Shown piece after piece: positions 54,758 through 64,000 of a stretch of DNA of 64,000 nt. The stretch lies in the NCBI GenBank assembly GCA_958450365.1, contig CAUEEP010000737.1, forward strand, positions 4,174,446 through 4,238,445, read 5' to 3'. Both the position numbers and the translations under genes were made by a program. The notes beneath the pieces are model-generated. The model saw nothing but the letters and a program-made list of their open reading frames with translations, had not been told where the DNA came from and ran no database searches. How positions within the stretch are numbered: the first letter of the stretch is position 1; the number at the start of each line of letters is the position of its first letter. The DNA is from Mesorhabditis belari. Taxonomy: Eukaryota > Nematoda > Chromadorea > Rhabditida > Rhabditidae.

Positions 54758-55780
54758 TTAGGTTGGCAACTAAATAATGGCTCCTCGCCCTTTTTTGATA
54801 AAATCTTTTAATCTTTGCGTTTAATCTACCCTCGCTTGTTGTTAATTGAATATTACTGAATTTCTGGTGCATTATTATACGTTTTTTACTTTCCTTGATT
54901 TGATACTTTTCAAATAATTTTGTTTAGAAATGGAAGATCTCAAATATCGAATGCGTGTCTGTCTCTGGTACGACTACAAACAAGACAAAACAGCTGCCGA
55001 ATCTCACAGAGATTTATTGCGAGTTTTTGGTGATGAAACTCTTCCGAAACACAATGTAAGAGATGGTATCGACGGTTCAAGGAAGGGGATGAAAGTCTTG
55101 AAGATGAGCCTTTGCCAAGGACGACCCTGAACTCGCAGAACGATATTTTGGAAGCAGCTTTAAAGGAGGATCCAAGTCAAACATCACGCGAGCTAGGGGA
55201 TCGATAGGGCTTTTCGCATACTGCAATCGAAAAGCGACTTCATGCATTGGGGAAAAGTAACCGCAGTGGAAAGTGGATTCCGCATGAATTGAGCGAAGAA
55301 AATAAGGCTACTCGTGTTATCACAGCTGGAATACTACTAAAACTTGCGAAAAAGGGAAGCTTCTGGATTCCATTGTCACTCTGATCAAAATGGATCTTTT
55401 ATGATAATCGAACGCGAAAACGACAGTGGCTTAGCACAAACGAAGACCCAAAACCAACTCCGAAGCCGGATATTCACTCAAAGAAAACTCTCCTCTGTGT
55501 GTGGTGGAGTTCTCGTGGGTTGTGCATTTCGAGGTTCTCAAAAGCCAGCAAACGGTTAATTCAGAACTCTATTTGTCTCAACTACATCGTGTAGATCAAG
55601 CAATTCGCTCTCAAGGACTCGAACCCTCTTCAATTCATTTTCTCCATGATAACGCAAAACCACACACTGCAAAACTTACAATGGAGAAAAATCGAGGAGT
55701 TGGGCTGGAATGTTCTTCCTCATGCGCCATACAGCCCGGATATGGGGCCTAGTGATTACCATCTTTTTCGATCGATGCAA
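54758..55780 (+). mobile_element. Mariner transposon, 3'-truncated copy
   Basis: It starts at a TA with TTAGGTTGGCAACTAAATAATGG, the terminal repeat of the full copy at 60642-61906. The transposase frame (MEDLKYRMRVCLWYDYKQDK from 54930; later FLHDNAKPHTAKLT) is broken by several frameshifts. The element stops at 55780, before the last catalytic Asp region ends, and runs into satellite. Confidence 0.85.
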
Positions 55781-56325
55781 TCTATAGAATCTGTAGGATC
55801 TAGCTAGAATCTGTAGAATCCATAGAATCTAGAGAATCTATAGGATCTATAGGGTCTCTAGAATCTAGAAGCTCTCTAGAATCTATAGGATCTATAGGGT
55901 CTCTAAGATCTAGAGGATCTCTGGAATCTAAAGGATCTCTGAAATCTAAAGGATCTCTGAGTTCTATAGGATCTAGATGGCCCATAGGATCTGTAGAATC
56001 TATAGATTCTAAGAGATCTATAGGATCTCCAGGGTCTTTGGGTTCTCTAGGTTCCATAGGATCTAGAAGATCTCTAGAATCTATAGGATCTATAGGGTCT
56101 CTAAGATCTAGAGGATCTCTGAGTTCTATAGGATCTAGATGGCCCATAGGGATCATAGAACCTATAGGACCTGGAGGATCTTTAAGGTCTATAGGTTCTA
56201 TAGGTTTATTGGACCTATAGGATCTATAGAGCCTATAGGATCTAGAGGATTTATAAGATCTATAGGTTCTATAGGTTCTATAGGATCTAGAGGATCTATA
56301 GAACCCAGGAGCCTAGAACTAGGGT
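55781..56325 (+). repeat. GGATCTATAGAATCT-type satellite, copy 2
   Basis: Same unit family as 53940-54215, including a nearly identical 200-base block, and directly abutting the broken mariner. Confidence 0.9.
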
Positions 56326-56687
56326 CAAAGTAACATAGAAAAAAACGATGAAAAGCTTATCTCTACCTTCTAGGGTTATCTCTACCTCACCGAATGGAGT
56401 CTTCAATCATACTTTGGCCGAATGGCGCTTGATGGATCGCCGGACAAAGCTGATCCCATTGAAAAGGTATAGAAAAGAATTTAAAAATGTGTCTAAAGAT
56501 CTTTATGATCTGTTTATAGAGCTCCAACCTGTGTTTGAAGAGTTTTAGGATCTGTCTCCAGATCTTGAAGAGCTTCAAGATCTGTCTCCAGATCTTAAAG
56601 GGCTTCAAGATACGACTAAAGGCCCTCAAAAGCTCTAGCTGTTAACTTCTGACCTCTTTTGTACCGTGATCCCCTGTTGTTTTGCAG

Positions 56688-58364
56688 AAATGATGACTGC
56701 GGCGATGCATCGATGAGATCGGTTGCAATAAACACAATGGAAAGACTTGTGAAAGTCATGGCGACAATGGAGGATGCAAACATTTCTGCACGGATATCAG
56801 TGATGGGTAAGTGATGTGCCTTGCTCCCAAATCATCATCTACTTTCTGCCCCTACACACATGCTTTCTATTGCACTAAAGGCCTCATTCTTCTTATTGAA
56901 TGAGAGCTTTGAGGCTCTTCTATCTTTCAAATTCTTGCGCTCAATTCCTTGATCTCTAATTCTTAAGCTCTAATTCCTTCAACTCTAAGCTTTGCCTTTT
57001 CTTGTCCTCAAATTCCTGGCATTAAATCCTTCACCTCACTTCCTTTCCTTTAATTCCTTGACCTCAATTTCCTGAGCTCTAATTCTTGCCCTCAAATTAC
57101 TGACCTCAATTCCTTGCCCTCAATTCCCTTCCCCTCAATGCCTTCCCTCAACTCCTTGCCCCAATTTCATTTCTTCTGCTATAACAGTGATTTCAGTTAC
57201 TACTGTCATTGCCGTGATGGCTTCCAAACGGATCCCCAGAATCCTCTCGACTGTATCGATGTGGATGAGTGCAAAGGAAATAACACTTGTATTCAATTGT
57301 GTCTCAACACAAAAGGATCATATCTTTGTCGATGCACGGATAATTATGAAAACAAGGTGGTTGTCGGAGCGATGACTGGAAAAGATTGTCGAGCGAACCG
57401 GCTGAGGTGAGGCTAGGGAAGTTGAGCTAGAGCTCACCGATCATAGCTCGTCGTGTATAATCGCTGATGATAGACAGCCTGAGACTGAACATAAGGCATA
57501 AAGCCGCACTCAGACGGCAATGGGATAAGTGTTAGGGCGGCTGATTGGTGAAGCGTTGGCGCAGTGAGGGAGAGATCACCGGGATCCAAGAGATCGGGAT
57601 CCAAGAGATCGACCGGGATCCAAGAGATCGGGCGGGATCCAAGAGATCGGCCGGGATCCAGGGATTGGGCGGTATCCAAGAGATCGATCGGGATCCAAGA
57701 GATCGCGCAGTTAGGGAAGAAATCACGAGGAAGCGAGAGATCGCGAGATAGGCCAAAGATCGCGCGGTAAGGGAGAAAGAGTAAAGAAAGATTGGTTGAT
57801 TTGTGAAGGAGTAAAAGAAGAGATTTTTCAAGAACTGAAGCAAGTGATTTGTCAAGAACTAAAGGAAATGACTTATGAAGAAGTAAAGAAAAAGGTTTCT
57901 CGACTATGAGAAGTCCAAACGAGTCTCGCTTCGAAGAATCGAACGTAAACTATTCAAAAAAAGTGACTCAAACCCCTAAACATTGTTGGTCTTGGATTCC
58001 AAGAAATTCGAATTTAAAACTTCATTTTTTGAATCTAGAACAAAGAGAAGAAGGCATAAGCAGAGATTTAAAAGAGCATTTTCTAGGACAGCATTTACTC
58101 ACCTACTTCAATGGCTGTTGGTGAGGGGAAAAGACAATCGGATCTTCTGGGCTGATCCCAAATTCAAGTTTATTGAAAAATTTATTGATTTTATTCAAAA
58201 AAGACTATTCTAGACGTGTGTTCTCAATTCTGCCTGATGGCACTGATCGACAAATGGTTGTACAAGCCACTGAGAAAGATGATAAAGCGATTCCGTTTGC
58301 GATTGATGTTTTTTGAGAATCATCTTTACTGGGCTTCAAGGAGACCAAAACTCTTTATGTACAG
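56688..58364 (+). pseudogene. LRP-like fragment: LDLa end, EGF-Ca and YWTD exons
   Basis: 56688-56806 (after TTTTGCAG) encodes NDDCGDA, then, after a one-base loss, [11 protein letters not shown] ... [11 protein letters not shown]: the end of an LDL-A repeat running into an EGF. 57188-57406 joins in phase and encodes [12 protein letters not shown] and a calcium-binding EGF ([13 protein letters not shown] ... [11 protein letters not shown]). About 58085-58364 encodes YWTD-type sequence in three frames (DNRIFWADPKFKFIEKF, SRRVFSILPDGTDRQMV, FAIDVFENHLYWASRRP), with breaks at A6 and T6 runs, ending at a GTGGGT donor. This order matches endocytic receptors of the LRP family. The three or more frame errors suggest a pseudogene or assembly error. 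Confidence 0.6.
57577..57715 (+). repeat. GGGATCCAAGAGATCG tandem repeat
   Basis: About seven imperfect units of 16-21 bases lie between the EGF and YWTD exons, probably in an intron. Confidence 0.85.
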
Positions 58365-58672
58365 GTGGGTGTAAATTCTGAGCTTACTAGTAAGACGACA
58401 AGGTACTCAGGAAGACAATAGGACACTCAGGAAGACAGTAGGACACTACTAAGACAGCAGACTCTTTTAGTGAGAAAGTTTGCACAATTAACAAAAAGAT
58501 TAAAAATATTTTGTAGCAAGCCTCTTGGGGGTTTTAAAATCAGGTACTGTAGCTATATATATACAGGTAATGCAAATAACTTGAGTGTGTTCCTCACAGT
58601 GTTTTCTAAAAGACGGATAACTTGGAAAAACTACCGTAACTTTTCTCTAGGCTTTGTTTTTTCTTTTTTTTT

Positions 58673-58762
58673 AGTGCAAGATAACGCTAAAGCCCACACC
58701 GCAAAAGTCATTCACCAAAAACTCGACGAGTTCGGTTGGAAATTTTTGCCCCACGCGACTTA
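58673..58762 (+). mobile_element. Relic of a second mariner family
   Basis: It encodes VQDNAKAHTAKVIHQKLDEF followed by GWKFLPHAT and a stop, the segment around the second catalytic Asp of mariner transposase. The sequence differs from the other mariner in the window. No terminal repeats were seen. Confidence 0.65.
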
Positions 58763-58764
58763 GC

Positions 58765-59332
58765 CACTTCTGATTTCTTCTGCTTTGATCATTAAAGCAC
58801 TTCTGGTAACTTTGAAATTGTCGATGAAATGGAAGTTTCAAATTAGATAAGATTCAGCGCTTTTGGAGAAATTAATCGGTTTTTTATGTTTTTTAAAAAA
58901 TCATCAAAAGCAAAGGGTTTTTTGATTTTCAAGCATTATTAAACATTTTTGCAGTGAATGTTGGTCAGTTTCAAGAAAAGTTTCAATTAATTGTGAGTTT
59001 CAAGAAAACTAGAATAATTTGTAAAATATCACACACGACACTGCACTTTTTTTGTTTACCGGTAACACGCGAGCATATGGTAGAGTGATGGGTCTTTTGA
59101 GCTAAAAGCACTCAAACTATAAACTTTCCGTAAATCCCAAGCCAAGGTCAAGATTTCAGGCCGAATCCAATGATAAAAGGTTGAAATTCGAGGGTAATTG
59201 AAGGCCATTTGGCTTGAATTGGCTTTGCTTTAACTTTTTTCTAAACAATCTAAACCTTAACAATCTACCCAAGAATAAATCATACGTTTAAACTTATACA
59301 AGCCTTAGACGACTTATAAGTATTAGGTTGAT
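58765..59332. other. No gene seen
   Basis: AT-rich interval with no supported coding region. Confidence 0.45.
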
Positions 59333-59841
59333 GCAAAAGTCTTTTTCATTTTTTCGTACTTCTGTTAAAAAGTAACAAATTCACCAATTAATCTATAGTT
59401 TGCTCTATAAAAAAAGTGTTTTTTTGTTCAATTTCCATCTTTTAAATCAATTCTCGGTTCACTTTCAAGCAAATTCGAGAGTGAAAAACGCCTTTTTCGT
59501 AAAAATCTATAAAAACTCTACGAAGAAATTGGCTGAATGAATTTCTCTGAAATTTTGGCGAAATATCAAACTTTTTTTTCTCTATCTTTTATCTATTGAC
59601 ACGAAGATAGGTTTTCTTTAGCTAAGGTGTCTAAACCGCATCATCGAGTTAGCCCTTTTTGACTACCCGACTTCATACTCTCAAGAAAATCCAGGCATAA
59701 AATATTTTTAAACCCGTTTTAATGTTATTTTGCAGAAAAATAATTGGTTTTTCTAATGAAATCAACCGTAGTTTAATTGGTGCATTTGTTGGCTTGAAAC
59801 GGCAGACGAAAAAAATGAAAAAGACTTTTGCATCAACCTAA
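59333..59841. mobile_element. Mariner-type MITE, full copy 2
   Basis: The 509-bp element has TTAGGTTGATGCAAAAGTC ends and TA on both sides; same family as 19488-20007. Confidence 0.85.
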
Positions 59842-59981
59842 TAGAATCGAATAAAAGCAAATCCAAAGCAAATCCTTTCAAATTCATTAACTAATCAAGA
59901 ACACTAAAATCTTTAGACCCTGAGAACTCTTGTAAGCCCAAAACATTAGAAAAAAACTAGTTTCAACGTATTCATGATCTA

Positions 59982-60278
59982 CAAGATGTGGCAAATTACG
60001 GATACACCTTTTGAGCAGATTTTATGCCAAACACCGCAATCAATTCAAATTTTTTAGTTAGAAAACAACTAAAAATGGAAGCGGACCGGAGACTGTTTGG
60101 ATTGAGCTTCTTGAGAGCCTGAAAAATAGGCTGCAAAACTCGAGTCAAAAATCTTTTTGGTACAGAAATGTAGGAGCAAGAATTCAGGCTTCAAATCTCT
60201 ATATAACACTTAGGGTTTTTGAATTGATTGCGGGGTTTGGGATGCAATCTGCTGAAAAGGTAATTTTGCCGCACCCTG
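59982..60278. mobile_element. MITE with CARGRTGYGGCAAA ends
   Basis: The left end (CAAGATGTGGCAAATTACGG ... AGCAGATT ... CCGCAATCAATTC) and the reversed right end match over about 75 bases. TA flanks both sides. Its length is 297 bp and its ends resemble, but are not the same as, those of the MITE at 2454. Confidence 0.75.
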
Positions 60279-60539
60279 TAACGTTAACGGATTGCATCAA
60301 TCACTTGACGATCTTGATATCATTGCGATTTTTGCTTCTTTGCTAATTTCATTTTTATATATTATTAATATTTTATTCTTTAATCTAAACCTTCATCATT
60401 TGTCCACTGATTTCCCTCTCGATTGTCCACGGATCCGAGGCTACACGAACGTTCGATTCCTCGACTGAGAAACAGGTTTGGGTCTGAAAAAATAGCAAAT
60501 TTGATTAGATTTGACTAAAGGATAGGAAAAAATCATTTA

Positions 60540-60640
60540 TATATCATTTATAAACATTTATAAAGGTTTATAATCATTTATAATCATTTGTAATCATTTG
60601 TAATCATTTGTAATCATTTATAATCATTTTATAATCATTT
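60540..60640 (+). repeat. Tandem TAATCATTTG/A repeat
   Basis: About nine units of 10-11 bases, directly next to the mariner's right end. Confidence 0.85.
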
Positions 60641-60641
60641 A

Positions 60642-61906
60642 TCAGGTTGGCAACTAAATAATGGCCCTTTTCAGTAAAAACAAAAAATTTATTAACAAGA
60701 TGAACAAATATCAACATCAATCCAAAAGGTATTCTCCGTCATTCTTTATTACTTCTTTCCACTTTTGACGGAGCAACTGGATTCCTCTCTTGAAAAATTC
60801 TTCTGGTTGATCGTCAAAGAACTTCTGCACTGAAATTCGGACTTCGTCAAGGTCATTGAACTTTTCTCGGCTAGAAAGTGTTGCATCGATCGAAAAAGAT
60901 GGTAATCACTAGGCCCCATATCCGGGCTGTATGGCGCATGAGGAAGAACATTCCAGCCCAACTCCTCGATTTTCTCCATTGTAAGTTTTGCAGTGTGTGG
61001 TTTTGCGTTATCATGGAGAAAATGAATTGAAGAGGGTTCGAGTCCTTGAGAGCGAATTGCTTGATCTACACGATGTAGTTGAGACAAATAGAGTTCTGAA
61101 TTAACCGTTTGCCGGCTTTTGAGAACCTCGAAATGCACCAACCCACGAGAACTCCACCACACACAGAGGAGAGTTTTCTTTGAGTGAATATCCGGCTTCG
61201 GAGTTGGTTTTGGGTCTTCGTTTGTGCTAAGCCACTGTCGTTTTCGCGTTCGATTATCATAAAAGATCCATTTTTGATCAGAAGTGACAATGGAATCCAA
61301 GAAGCTTCCCTTTTTTTCGCAAGTTTAGTAGTATTCCAGCTGTGATAACACGAGTAGCCTTATTTTCTTCGCTCAATTCATGCGAATCCACTTTCCACTG
61401 CGGTTACTTTTCCCCAATGCATGAAGTCGCTTTTCGATTGCAGTATGCGAAAAGCCCTATCGATCCCCTAGCTCGCGTGATGTTTGACTTGGATCCTCCT
61501 TTAAAGCTGCTTCCAAAATATCGTTCTGCAGAAGTTCGGGTCGTCCTTGGCAAGGCTCATCTTCAAGACTTTCATCCCCTTCCTTGAACCGTCGATACCA
61601 TCTCTTACATTGTGTTTCGGAAAGAGTTTCATCACCAAAAACTCGCAATAAATCTCTGTGAGATTCGGCAGCTGTTTTGTCTTGTTTGTAGTCGTACCAG
61701 AGACAGACACGCATTCGATATTTGAGATCTTCCATTTCTAAACAAAATTATTTGAAAAGTATCAAATCAAGGAAAGTAAAAAACGTATAATAATGCACCA
61801 GAAATTCAGTAATATTCAATTAACAACAAGCGAGGGTAGATTAAACGCAAAGATTAAAAGATTTTATCAAAAAAGGGCGAGGGCCATTATTTAGTTGCCA
61901 ACCTAA
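60642..61906 (-). mobile_element. Mariner transposon, full length
   Basis: It has terminal inverted repeats T(T/C)AGGTTGGCAACTAAATAATGGC at both ends, flanked by TA, and is 1265 bp long, the usual size for mariner. It carries a transposase gene on the minus strand with one visible stop (next entry). The same insertion exists as a truncated copy at 54758-55780 through duplication. Confidence 0.9.
60749..61735 (-). pseudogene. Mariner transposase, interrupted
   Basis: ATG 61735 begins MEDLKYRMRVCLWYDYKQDK with the mariner N-terminal helix-turn-helix (CKRWYRRFKEGDESLEDEPC, GRPE). An in-frame TAG ends this part at 61457, after RELGDR. The same frame resumes at 61300 with DSIVTSDQKWIFYDN (first catalytic Asp), then HFLHDNAKPHTAK (second Asp) and YSPDMGPSDYHLF (third Asp, D34D type), ending at 60749. 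Between 61457 and 61300 homology continues (HTAIEKRLHALGK), perhaps with a frameshift pair. All three catalytic residues are retained, so inactivation looks recent. Confidence 0.8.
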
Positions 61907-62449
61907 TATATATTCGATTTTGATTCAAACACTGTTTAAAGCTTAAATTGCGTGTTTTTTTAGTGCTTTTTTTATAGTTTTTAGTTGATTTCACGTTCGT
62001 TTTCGTAGCAACATAACTTCTTGACAAGAATTGATACTTTATGCGAGATTTGTGCTGTTTATAAGCTGTTTATAAGCTGTTTTTTCTAGTTTTTAAGGAA
62101 AACAAAATTTATAGACTTTTTTTGGAAGTTTTAAGTGATTAGTAATTGTAGTAATTTTAGACTATAGTAATTGTAGCGATTTTAGACATTTTGAAGTTTA
62201 TTTAACGCTTTTGTTTAGCCTATAATTGCTAAAACACACGAAAATTCGTCAAAAACACTCGATCTAAACGTGAAACAGTGTTTCAATTCAAATCGGATTC
62301 AAACTGATATATATCTAATTGTTTTTAAGCTAAAAAAAGTGTACATAATAAAAGAGAAATTGCAAATTGTAGAACTGGCTTTGGGAATCGAATTGGAAAC
62401 GGATTTTCTTTGAAACATGAACATTTTTGTTGCTCTTTGCCCTGGAGAT

Positions 62450-62712
62450 CCTGGAGATCCTAAGACCCTTGAGATCCTATAGATCTCTTAGAATCTATAG
62501 ATTCTACAGATCCTATGGGCCATCTAGATCCTATAGAACTCAGAGATCCTTTAGATTTCAGAGATCCTTTAGATTCCAGAGATCCTCTAGATCTTAGAGA
62601 CCCTATAGATCCTATAGATTCTAGAGATCTTCTAGATTCTAGAGACCTATATAGATCCTCATAGATTTTCTAGATTCTCATAGATTCTACAGATCCTATA
62701 GATCCCACAGAA
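62450..62712 (-). repeat. GGATCTATAGAATCT-type satellite, inverted copy
   Basis: Mirror of 53940-54215, within the inverted duplication. Confidence 0.9.
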
Positions 62713-62730
62713 ACTACAGGAAGCTTTTAC

Positions 62731-62882
62731 CTTTTAGGGGTGAACGACGATCGCTTTCGGCTGTTGGATTCTGTCGAGGATGAGTGTTTTGCAGAGTCGC
62801 CCTTCCAGTTCGCAAACGTGGACCGCCCGCTCTTGTCGATTCAGTAAGTAGATCCTCCTGCCAACCCAATCGATTGCGAATC
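62731..62882 (-). pseudogene. YWTD exon copy with a nonsense codon
   Basis: Minus-strand copy of the exon at 53779-53930, with the same length and splice sites. It keeps the canonical [11 protein letters not shown] (the plus copy is altered there) but has TAA where the plus copy has CAA, two codons before the donor. Each copy therefore carries a lesion the other lacks. Confidence 0.65.
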
Positions 62883-62989
62883 CTGAAATTGGACTAATCT
62901 AATCCCGAGCCCAGAATAGTAGCCATATCTCGTCTCGGAATCACGTCGCGGAATGTTGATAATATCAAGCACACCTCAGCTTCCCTTTC

Positions 62990-63825
62990 ACCCGAGCAAC
63001 TTCCAAAGCAGAAAGGCATGTCGATGAAGAGACCAGCAGTCGATTGAAACAAATCTCAGCTGATAGCTTTGCAAAGATTGTTAAAGGAAAGGTGAGATTA
63101 AGCATATGGTTACAAATATTTAAACTAGAAAGATAAACTTTTAAAATACCCACAAATTTAAGTTTTTATAAATTAAATTAAATATTTCAAGGTAAAGATG
63201 GAACAAACTGCCGCTGCTCCAATTCTTTCCGATTCTCTTCGCCTTTCATCAAGGGAAAGTCGATGCTCGATTGATGAAGGAACGAAAGAATATTCTGAGG
63301 CATGTAAATAACAATAAACCCCGAAATACTTCATTTTAAGATCCTTAAAGCGTCCATCCTTCCAAATATTAATGATCCCGATGGAACTAATCGAAGTATT
63401 GTGAAAAGGGAAGCCGAGGATAGAGGATGGGCGATATTTTCGGCTCAAGTACACGATACATTTGTTCGAGTACAACAATTTTCAAAAAGGTTGGATTGAT
63501 TGAAAGTGAATTATAAATTCAAATCTAATTTAGCTATTGGCAACTCATTCGAATAAAATGGGTGTAATGAATATGGTGTTCCCGACAGACGATAACCGAA
63601 AATGCAAACTCTGCGATGTGGTCGGTGATGCCGAGACCACTACACAGGTTTGGCAAATTAAATTATGATAAAAACTTTTAAATATCCAGAACAATCAAAG
63701 CAAAATGATAGGCCGCAATTTGGGGCCGTTTGTTGAATTTCGATGTCGATCAATGGGTTCATGTGAATTGTGCACTTTGTAGCGCCGAAGTTTTCGGAGA
63801 GTCCATCAACTGGAGCTCTGTCACA
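62990..63825 (+). CDS. PHD-finger chromatin protein (MLL/KMT2-like), partial
   Basis: Exon pieces end at 63091 (SADSFAKIVKGK), then 63192-63299, 63341-63489, 63534-63647 and about 63713-63825. The last two encode RKCKLCDVVGDAETTTQ and GRLLNFDVDQWVHVNCALCS then AEVFGES, the pattern of the extended PHD found in MLL/trithorax-type histone methyltransferases (C-x2-C ... GRLL-x-D-x-W-VHVNCALWS-EV). The usual Trp in CALWS is Cys here. The 63299 join fits only a GC donor, and the 63489/63534 join is off by one. The rest of the protein would lie beyond the window, so its SET domain cannot be checked. Confidence 0.5.
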
Positions 63826-64000
63826 TGTAAAAACATAAACCCTTCATAGAAAGCAGCTTTCCAATTGGAAACTGATTTGACCAAGCTCAGGTATGATCCT
63901 TGAACTGATCTACTATCTGTATGTACAGGGTGATCGATAACAAGGAAAACAAGGTAACAAGGATAACTTCTACACCCTCAAACCCTTTTGATCATCCTCC

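Larger units (their letters stand above)
53717..62946. repeat. Inverted duplication of about 2.1 kb (53717-55780 and 60881-62946)
   Basis: Both copies hold, in mirrored order, a YWTD exon, a GGATCTATAG-type satellite, a shared AT-rich block and a mariner inserted at the same site. Homology starts at CGTGATTCCGAGACG (outer) and stops inside the mariner at GATCGATGCAA (55780, 60881). Confidence 0.85.

Noticed and set aside
53792..56333. Ser-Ile-Gly-Glu-rich ORFs as a possible repeat protein
   Set aside because: They start in the YWTD exon or mariner in the wrong frame and then follow an intronic satellite; both strands give similar ORFs.

Overview
The window looks like an accessory, repeat-rich stretch of a nematode chromosome (probably a free-living rhabditid). 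The evidence is TTAGGC telomere-type repeats, many short GT-AG introns with TTTCAG/TTTTAG acceptors, nematode-style 7TM chemoreceptors, a fragment of a cellular RNA-dependent RNA polymerase, and Bel/Pao retroelements carrying a phlebovirus-like glycoprotein. No species can be fixed from the sequence alone. Most coding pieces are multi-exon, and many are broken by one-base frame errors, stops or truncations.

Layout. 0.2-6.3 kb and 48.5-52.3 kb are the two arms of a large inverted repeat. Each arm carries an interstitial telomere array that faces outward. The inner end of the left arm cuts through an exon of a USE1-like SNARE gene, and the right arm ends inside its copy of that exon. Between the arms lie: an F-box-like pseudogene (inside the left arm), small genes at 7.5-8.3 kb, tRNA-like elements at 9.2-10.3 kb, a partial chemoreceptor (10.7-11.6 kb), an intact seven-exon gene whose product has a possible myristoylation start and a CaaX-type end (12.7-15.2 kb), a DUSP12/YVH1-like zinc-binding tail without its phosphatase domain (16.1-17.2 kb, minus), a second 7TM receptor ended by a mariner-type MITE (17.6-19.5 kb), the C-terminus of a single-pass receptor resembling LRP/megalin (21.2-22.8 kb), a Bel/Pao element (23.7-29.2 kb), a second F-box pseudogene (30.7-31.7 kb), an ABCC/MRP pseudogene (32.1-32.8 kb), a basic-protein gene end (33 kb, minus), an RNase H fragment (34.3-34.9 kb), a second, rearranged Bel/Pao element (34.9-39.9 kb), a pogo/Tigger-like MITE (41.2-41.6 kb), and an RdRP pseudogene with a foldback copy of part of itself (42.5-44.4 kb).

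Right of the inverted repeat (52.3-64 kb) are a CENP-B/Tc5-like transposase fragment, LRP-like exons (YWTD, LDLa, EGF-Ca) mixed with GGATCTATAG-type satellite, two copies of one mariner (one truncated) within a roughly 2 kb inverted duplication, several MITEs, and the start of a PHD-containing (MLL/KMT2-like) gene that runs toward the window edge.

How it fits together: there is no operon-like or pathway cluster. The window is best read as a few ordinary genes among duplicated, inverted and decaying sequence shaped by LTR elements, mariner/pogo elements and segmental inversions. All calls rest on reading translations and repeats by eye; no database search or alignment was run.
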